From: Gyrodactylus bullatarudis
Taxonomy: Eukaryota > Platyhelminthes > Monogenea > Gyrodactylidea > Gyrodactylidae
NCBI GenBank assembly: GCA_012064415.1
Contig: SSNU01000153.1
Coordinates: 120,510 to 175,581, forward strand
Length of the DNA stretch: 55,072 nt
Direction: 5' to 3'
The notes under the pieces were generated by a model, which had not been told where the DNA came from, ran no database searches, and was given only the letters and a program-made list of their open reading frames with translations. How positions within the stretch are numbered: position 1 is the first letter of the stretch; the number at the start of each line of letters is the position of its first letter. The position numbers and the translations under genes are program-made. Below, in pieces: positions 37,001-46,000 of this stretch.

Positions 37001-40000
37001 TACACAACTTTATATTTTGTTTTAATAACGTTAGCAAAAAAAGCAATAAAATTCAGTTTCAGAAAAAGATCTAAGCTTGATTTGAGATTTTTTAATGAAT
37101 AGTATAGCTATAAAAATATGTGTGCCAAATCAGATAATTTCAAAGTAATTTCTTTATTATTTTCATATGGTTATTCATAAAATTAGCTCCAAAATATTTT
37201 AAAATTCCAAACGTAACCCACTAGAGTATAACCCTATTTTATATTAAAAATTAATTTTTATCTGAAGGCAATATTGTCATGCAACCTGTTCAAAAAAAAC
37301 TGATGAAATTCGAAACGTCCAATGTTCGATTTGCGCTATTAAGGTTCCTCTACAGTTCATCAAGTAATTTGCACAACACCACAAAGACAGAACCGGTCGT
37401 TGTGAAAAACATCAATGCTGATATAAATGACAATTTGTTGGTACAACGATGTCTACCTGTACACGCTCTTTTACGAGGCCAATTGAAAATGATCCAAATG
37501 AAAAACTGTCACAATATGCTACGACCATTCTCATATCTTCTTGTTCGAGTCTATACTGAGGAAGATTCCTCCTTCATTGAAAGTGCCAATAGTAACCAAG
37601 ATTTCTTTTATAAAATTCTTTCAAGTACCGTTTCTATTATTTCATAGACAGTTTGAAAATGATTTATGGAAACATGAAATAATTTTTTTAATGATTGTAA
37701 TCAGACTTCTTTTCAATTATACCAATGATTTGATTCAATACAGAAATTATAATTGTAAATATTCTTTTGATATGCTATTGTTTAATTTGATGATTTTTTA
37801 TGGATGGAGAATTATTTTTCCTATTCATTAGCTCTGTACAATGTACAGTGTAACAACTTTTGATAATGTTAATGGTAGGAACAGGATACAGTAATCATGG
37901 ATATAAAGTTGGGAATCTATAATTCGGTTCTTTTGGAACTTTGAACTGAAATTTTTTAATGATTTGAAAGTCTACTATCGGTACTCAAGGGTTACAGAAT
38001 AATCAACTCTTCTTGTAAGCGACATATGTATTTTTAATTACCAACTAGCAACTATTAGCAGAAATAAAAGCTTTTTTCTTGCAGAAAACATAAAGCTTTC
38101 TCGAAAAAATGAATGAGAGTAAATATTTTCTTTGTCTAATGATGATCCTGAAAAATAACGTTTGATCTCTCTCAGACCTTGAAATCAACAAAAATTTTCA
38201 ACTCAAAGTTTCAAAATATTAAAAAATCGCGCCATCTCGAATTTAAAAATTTCTCTAAATGTTTCCAAGAAAAACTTTTTTTCAAATATGTTTTTCTCAA
38301 TTCAGTAAAAGTTTACATTTTGAACCAAAAAATCTTTCAAAAGTTTCGATACCTTGATGGAAAATGAGGTTTTTGTAAAAGTCGTGAACCCCCAAATTCA
38401 TCGAGAATAGCTGTATATTCTTCAATCTTCATCAAAATTAACTTTCATAGATTAACGGCTCAAATCAGATCCAGTACTTCCATTTGAAAAAAATTCCTTA
38501 GGCTTTTCTTTATAGGATTTATACGGAGCTCTTAAATTATTCTAAATGAGTAATTTTTTGATCGATAACTTCTGATTCAAAAACAATTGCGTTAAGAAAC
38601 TGAAGATTCGTAATGGTATTCACAAACCATTAGATTAAAACTAAAAAAGCCACGTTTCTTTTTCATAGCATAACAAAGTATGTACCTCACAAATCAGCAA
38701 TGAATTTCTTTTAGTAATCTGATCTTCAAGCCAAATCTTTTATGAATATCTCATTGAGTAGAATAATTTATAATGTAAAGAATTGCACGAATTTCTATCA
38801 AAGAAATCTCCATTAATACATCAAGAGAATTAACGTGAATTCTTGAAACGTATTAGCTTGTTGGAGCTATAAAAAAATCGGAATTATAATTTTATTTCCT
38901 TAACAAGATGATCTCTAAAAGAAATTCTCTATTGAGTTAATTCATTGACTTCTATTCTCTTTGATAAATCAGAATAAAGACTATTTTGCCTCCTTTGATC
39001 TAGCAGAGAATAATTGTGAATTTGAAACCTACACTCTATCAGGATAAGTAAATCTTGTTAGTATGAAAATACAGAATTCATAAATTATAAAGATATGTTT
39101 AGAAGGCCCAGGAGAAAACACAGATAAAATCCCAATAGACCATTTGGATCCTCCACAGGTTTTTCCGCTCAGAGCAGGTTCTCAAACTATTTCACAAAAA
39201 TACGAGGAAAGATTTTTGAAATTTTGAATACACAACTTTGGGTCATGTAATTTTTGACGATTCAAGAATAATCAAGATTTAAAAAAAAAATTTTAACAAC
39301 TATTCTTAAAAACTGGAAGTCAAGTTGGTAGAAACAAGTAGTCTACAAAAAGATAAATTTCTTTCAATATTCATAGTGGAATTTATCTGAGCTTCTGATT
39401 AAAAATTTCATCTGATTTAATTTCTATACTGTAATTTTCCATTATCTCTTTTAGATTTTCCGATAGTGTTAATGAAAAATTTTGCTCATGAACAAAACGT
39501 CCTATTTTTGAACCAGATTCCCTCATTTCTCTATTATGAACAAGCATCAGTAGATTCTTGTCTATGAAGTGGGTATGAGATAAAATCAATATTTCCTTAT
39601 AACATTGAAGGAGCAATATGATCCAGATCTATACAATTTTTCTCGAGAATCGACAGTTGGAAAATAACTAAACACTATCCAAAATGCAGTCAGTGAGGCA
39701 AGATAAAATAGATACATCCCTGTCGCTAAGATGCCTAAGTAACCTGGCAGGTTAAACCTGGTCATATGAGAGTAATGTAATGTTCCTGCTACGAGGTTGT
39801 CTGATTTGGAAAAATTTGTTAAATAAACCTAATTGACATAAAGATGAGAATTTACCATTTTTACGAAAAGTCCAATATTTTTCTCCGGATTCACAGAAAA
39901 AAAAAAGTTTTTGAATTCTAAATGCTATGAACTAATAAGTTGTGGATATTCGAAAAAGAATTCCGAAAAACAATCAATGTGTCCAAAATAAGACCAATTT

Positions 40001-43000
40001 TCGGATTTCGAAAATGCCCCAAATTTCCACTTTTCAACTTTAGAATACAAAATTTTTATCGATTTCGATAATTCGAAGCTGTTAAGTAATGATATTGAGG
40101 ATCAACATTGAACAAAGAATTCGAATTCACCTGCAGAAGTTTACTGAAATTCCTCATTACTGTGGGAAATCGAACCATTTGAGTTTTTCAATTTTCATGA
40201 AGGCAAATTATCCAAAATCTGGAAGTTTAACTTTTTCTCGGAGACAGTAATTTCTTCGATATCTTTGTGACCAAATTCGAATTCTTTGTCTAATTTTGAT
40301 CCCAAATATCATTAATTAATTATCATTATTAATTAGCTTCGAATTATCGAAATCGATAAAAATTTTGGATTCTAAAGTTGAAAAGTGGAAATTTGGGGCA
40401 TTTTCGAAATCCGAAAATTGGTCTTATTTTGGACACATTGATTGTTTTTCGGAATTCTTTTTCGAATATCCACAACTTATTAGTTCATAGCATTTAGAAT
40501 TCAAAAACTTATTTTTTTCTGTGAATCCGGAGAAAAATTTCGAGTATTTTGTAAAAGTAGTAAATTCTCATCTCTATGTCAATTAGCTTTATTTTAATTT
40601 CCGATCTTGAGAAACCGAAAAAGTAAAATTTTCTTCTTCATTATGAGTTTTATTTAGAGAATATTGGCATGATTCTACCTATCCTACACATTCAAGAGCC
40701 ATAAGGATTTGAAATGATCTTATGTGGGGCAAAATATAAAAATAAAAAATATGACCATTCATAAATACCTCACTAGCCAACCCCAATTATATAGGTTATA
40801 ACATTGCTGAATTTAGAAATCTTTTCAATTTTTCAAAGAGAAATATGGTGTTAATGCGAAATTCCCAATTTTTGAACTAAAGAAAAAAATAATATAGGAA
40901 TATCCAGAATTGTTTTATTACCTATTATTAATCAGAAATTTTGATTTATTATAAAATTGTTATTGTACTTTTAGTATTTTTTGGCCTTTTTGCCAAAACT
41001 TCATTAAGTTCCATGATTGATATTTTCCGACTTGCAATATTAGCAAATTATTAGGTTGGCAATGTAACTTCATCTTCCGCCAAGAAAATATATAATTTAG
41101 ACATTTGATCGACAAGTGAAATTACTTTTATCGTATCAATCAAGCTACAAATTTATATTACGATACAAAGTTTATTAGAAAAACCATGTATTATCCATAA
41201 CTCCATATTCAGATCCAGAAGATGATTTGATATCTGATGAAAAATTAGAACATTTGTTGAATTTCGTAAATGATCTGAAATACCTTTTAGATATTTGAAT
41301 CGTATAAAACTGATTTATTATTTAAAAAGTTATTTATCATTAAAACGAGTATGGTGGTGAAATTTTTTATTTTTTCATATTTATAATTTTGGATTCACAT
41401 TATTTCTTTACACAAAGTTGTAAAAATGACTTAAATCCTATTAAAATTGTTTTTTTCAATAGCTCAAAGCGAAATTTCTCTTATTTTTCATGAATATTAC
41501 AATTTTGATAGGTCAAAAAACGTTTCAAATTAAAAATATTTTCACAAATTTGTTTTTATCTTATTCCAGAAGCATGGAAAGGTATTTTGAAGCGAAATTT
41601 GGTGGGATTATATTTAAATACTTGAATATTAGTCTTTCATATCAAGTAATTTTGTAAAATTTCGTCCAAATCTAGTCTCGTGAGTTGTTCTGAGAAAGGA
41701 AGTTTCCAAAATTTTCCAAAATTACTTGAACCATATGCAATTGATATATTATATCAGTCAAGTGTTATCAAATGCGATAAATGGAAAACGCTTTACAAAA
41801 GCTCAAGATTTACAAGTGATAAAATCAATAATTGATCATCAATTGATGAAAATGAGAATTTATGATTGAAATCTGAATCAACCGTTATCGTATGAAAGGC
41901 CCTTTTTTACCTCTTTTAAATAGATAAATTAAGATGATCAGATTGATGGTTCATCGTAATTCGTTTCCTTTTCTAATAGTGATCCTGTAACGTTTGAAAT
42001 CAGCAAAATATTTTAAAAGATGGAAAAATAGTAAAAAATACAAAACAACTTTCATAATTTCCCTTGATGATATATTTTTACTAGGAATAATGCGATTGCA
42101 TGACATGTAATTTAAAAATCTTCTTCACATACTCGAGCAGTTTTGACCGGAGGAATGATGATAATAATGTAGTTACACTCTTGCATGGAAGATTTGAAAA
42201 TATTTCCAGTAAAAAGAATTCAATTAAAAAAAATTAATAGAAATGAAATGAAATAATTATCAAGTCAAAATGATGTAAATATTTTGGATTATTAAGGAGT
42301 ATTTTGGAAATCTATAGATAATTCTCTTTGTGAGGCTTATAATACTTGAAGAAATTTTATTGTGTCAAGAATATGAAAGATTTTTAATTTCGAAATATTT
42401 ATCTGTTCGATGAAAATTTTAGAATTTCTAGTTCTTTGATTAGCGAGCAGTTTGTTTCACAGGGAGTTTAATCTTTTGATGCAAAATATTATTGATCTTG
42501 CCAGTCTTCTATCTCTTAATCTTGGGTGAGTTTCACTGAATCCTTTTTTGGACCAGATCAAGATTTGATGAGCAATATTTAGCAATTGAATGGGCGTATA
42601 TTTTGAATAATAAAACATATAAATTAAATTGACGTTTTTTCATTTTTAATGATTTTTTAAATTCTATCCATTTCATTTAGTGAATGGAATTTTTTGGATT
42701 ACATTATGTAATTTACAAATATCTCTAATGGTTATTTAGTTTTAGACATAAATTTTCTAAATCTTGTCTCATATTTATCTTCGTTTCTAAAGGGCTTATT
42801 CTAAATATTCTTTTTCTTATTGTAAAATTCTCAATTTTCTCTAACCCTTCTACGATGATTCCAAATTTGAATTCCCTTATTGAATTCCATGGTTGAATAA
42901 TTGAAATCTAGAGCTATTGTTTCACGATAGAAAAGTTGTTAATTTTTTTCTAATGCCTCAGCAAATAGGTTTTCAAAAAAACGCTCTTTTTTAAAATATT

Positions 43001-46000
43001 TGACTAGATTTTCAAAAAATCAATCTTCCTTAAGTAACTTTGGTTAGCACCGGCGAAAAGAATTATACATATTTTAATTATCTTTCAGTTTAAATTATCA
43101 CTCAAAAAAGTAATGTGTTCCACTGGTGGGACATGAGAGGTTAAAGAACTCGAATTTGCTGGAGAATTTTAAAAATCTAGATTATCAGACGTCAAATTTC
43201 CATGTTTTTCAAATTCGAAAAGGATCGAAAAAAAAGAAGATATATAAAATGAAAATTTGATGATCCAAAAGCCTTGAATATTGATGAGTCTAACAAAAAT
43301 GATGGTTCTCTTCTCGGCTAGCTTTAATCTTATGAATTAACTTAAGGAATCATTTTAAAAAATTTCAACTCTGAGTACAGAAAAATGGAATTTGCCGGCT
43401 AAATTAGAGAACGTTTGCCCCCCTCCTTATAATTTTATATGGGTAACCAAACGCAAAAAGTTTTATTCAAATATTAATCTGTTCTTTAAGGTTCTATAAG
43501 ACATCAGAAATTATGATAGAACCAGGAAGGATTCGTTCTTTTATTATTGCCAGCAATGTCACTCGCTTCCGATCAGTTTGCATGAAGGCTTCTCCTGTCT
43601 CATCAATACCTCCAAAGACCCAAACTTCTTGATTACGAAGAATAGTACCACGATTATACTTTCTTTTAACAAAATGTGATTCGTCAATTTGGACTTCAAC
43701 TCCTTTACCTCAAATTTTGACATCATCCCTTAGAATTTTATCAGCGAAAACATCACGAACAAATTTCCTCCAGTCTACAGCGGTTTTTTCTGTGATGTCA
43801 AGCTGCTGCAACATATTCTTAGTATTGTCAGATTTCGTGTCGACCATTAAGATAATTTGAAGTATTTTCCAAATATCTAACTTGGAATATTCGAAGAAAG
43901 TGCTTAGAATAAATCAAATAAATAGAAAATTACCAATACGAACAGATTGATGGAACTTGCACTTAGGACATCTGAAAACTACCTTGTCTTTTGCTGCTTT
44001 GAGATTTTGTAGATTTAGGAATCTATCAATTCCCGAACAAGTGTGGGGAACTGAGGTAGCAATTAAATTGAGACGCTGACATAAAAGAACTATCTCCTTT
44101 GGGTCATTCAGATAAACAGCTATAGCATTACAGCAAAGTTTATCAACCTTATCCATAGTTATGTCTTTAATGTCGATCATAGTTTCTATTATTTTGATTT
44201 TTAATAATTTCATAAAGCATGCGGTGAATAAGAAATAAACAAAACTCAATACCTAATCTATAATTTAGTTTAAATTTGATACATTTTCGTGTAAATTTGA
44301 TTTTGAGCAAAATAAGAAAAAAATTTATAGTTGTGTTATCGCCATATAATGGTGGTTTTTAGATAGTATTTGATATGCTTATTAATATTTGAATAAAACT
44401 TTTGCGTTTGGTTACCCATATAAAAATATAAGGAGGGGGGCAAACGTTCTCTAATTTAGCCAATTTGCCTCCTCCAACAACCAAAAAAATTATATCTATT
44501 TGATACAAGGAAGACCAGGTCCGTGCAATGCTGACTTGATGTGTGGGATAAATACTGCTTACTCAAGTCTGTAGTATTTGAGACAAAAAAACGTTTTGAT
44601 TTGTTATACCGCTCCTTCTTCAGCAGGGAGAAGAAAATAGAAAATAATGATCCAATTCACCTCAAAAGGATAATTTTCTTGAGGCTAACATACAAATAGT
44701 ATTATATTTTTCTATTCTTGCTTATCACTTGCTTTACGTATAATATCAACATACAAATTCCTTATGTAATATGCAATATGAGTATATCATTATTATTACT
44801 GTATTTCCATTTCTTTCAGAGTGGGGGTAGAAAAAGTTTCTTCTCTTCTTTTCATATTTCTCTCGTTCTTTTTTCCTTCAAATAACAAAAACTAACTCAG
44901 CATGCAATGGTTATTAGACAGAGAATAAAATGAGTGAGAATACCTTCTTTCTTTTAAGGGGAAGAAATAGTAGATTAAAATTAGGTTATTCCGTTAGAAT
45001 GCTTAGAAGGAATGAGTGTCTCTTATGTGAGAAAAGATGAAGACGAAGGAACAACATTTTCTATAAAAAATCATTGTTGAAATGTAACATCTCTTTTTTG
45101 AAGTAAACTGCAACATGAAAAATGTGTATGCTCTATATCAAGAATAGATTTGAATTAATTGGCGGAAACCTAATTAAGTCAAAGATGAACTTTCAGTTTA
45201 ACTGTGGAATTTCCTCTGTGCAAGTTATAACGTTGTTCGCTTGCTGCCTGACTATGTTGGGTAAATCTGTTTACAAAGAAAAGTTAGAGAAGGGTGTAGT
45301 ATTTCCTAAGAAAATAAGGATTATAAAAACTATAGTACTTTTTTATAAAAATTTAATTCTAATTCCCTGACTTACCAGCATCTTATTAATCGACAATGGA
45401 TCTTTTGATTAAACTGAAATAAACGAAAAAATTCAATCCAAATTGAGAAGTTATAAATATAAGCTGATTTTATGACCCATGAATAATAATATGTGGAAAT
45501 CAAAGAATATCTCACCGTTGTCGATTTGATAATTTTAGTTTCTTTTAGAATCTTAGGAATATGAAAATTATGATTAAAATAATTTTTTTTATTTTGAGAG
45601 TCCAGCTGAGTTATTGATAATCTGATTATCGATGGAACAATTCTGATTAAAAGCAATGGAATCAAAAATTTGTGTTGAAATAAAAGTAATTTATCATAAC
45701 TACTTATCTCTCTCCCAGAATTCTGGAGAGCTCTTTTAATTGCGATGCTTACGATATCACATAACAAGTGCTTTTTCATGAAAGCCTTGGTTAACTTACA
45801 CCATCTGTTTAACAGCATCCAACATTAAACCAAAACTTTAGGCGATAAAAGCCAAGATTATTGATTAAATGTAAGTGTAATAGGATTACCGCGTAGAATT
45901 CATTTGCCCTTTGATAACAAGAATAAAATCACTAGAATTTTAAATTAATTAATTCATTTTTTTGGTATAATAGCACTTTGTTGTCAACATTTTTTCCCTT

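Noticed and set aside
37279..37831. Two overlapping open stretches read as separate small genes
   Set aside because: The first is the C2 exon of the PLC gene; the second is a shadow in another frame plus AT-rich intron sequence.
45372..45818. A 148-codon gene on the minus strand
   Set aside because: No motif, no homologue recognised and composition like the surrounding intron; a long chance frame is the simplest explanation, though it is the longest single frame in that intron.
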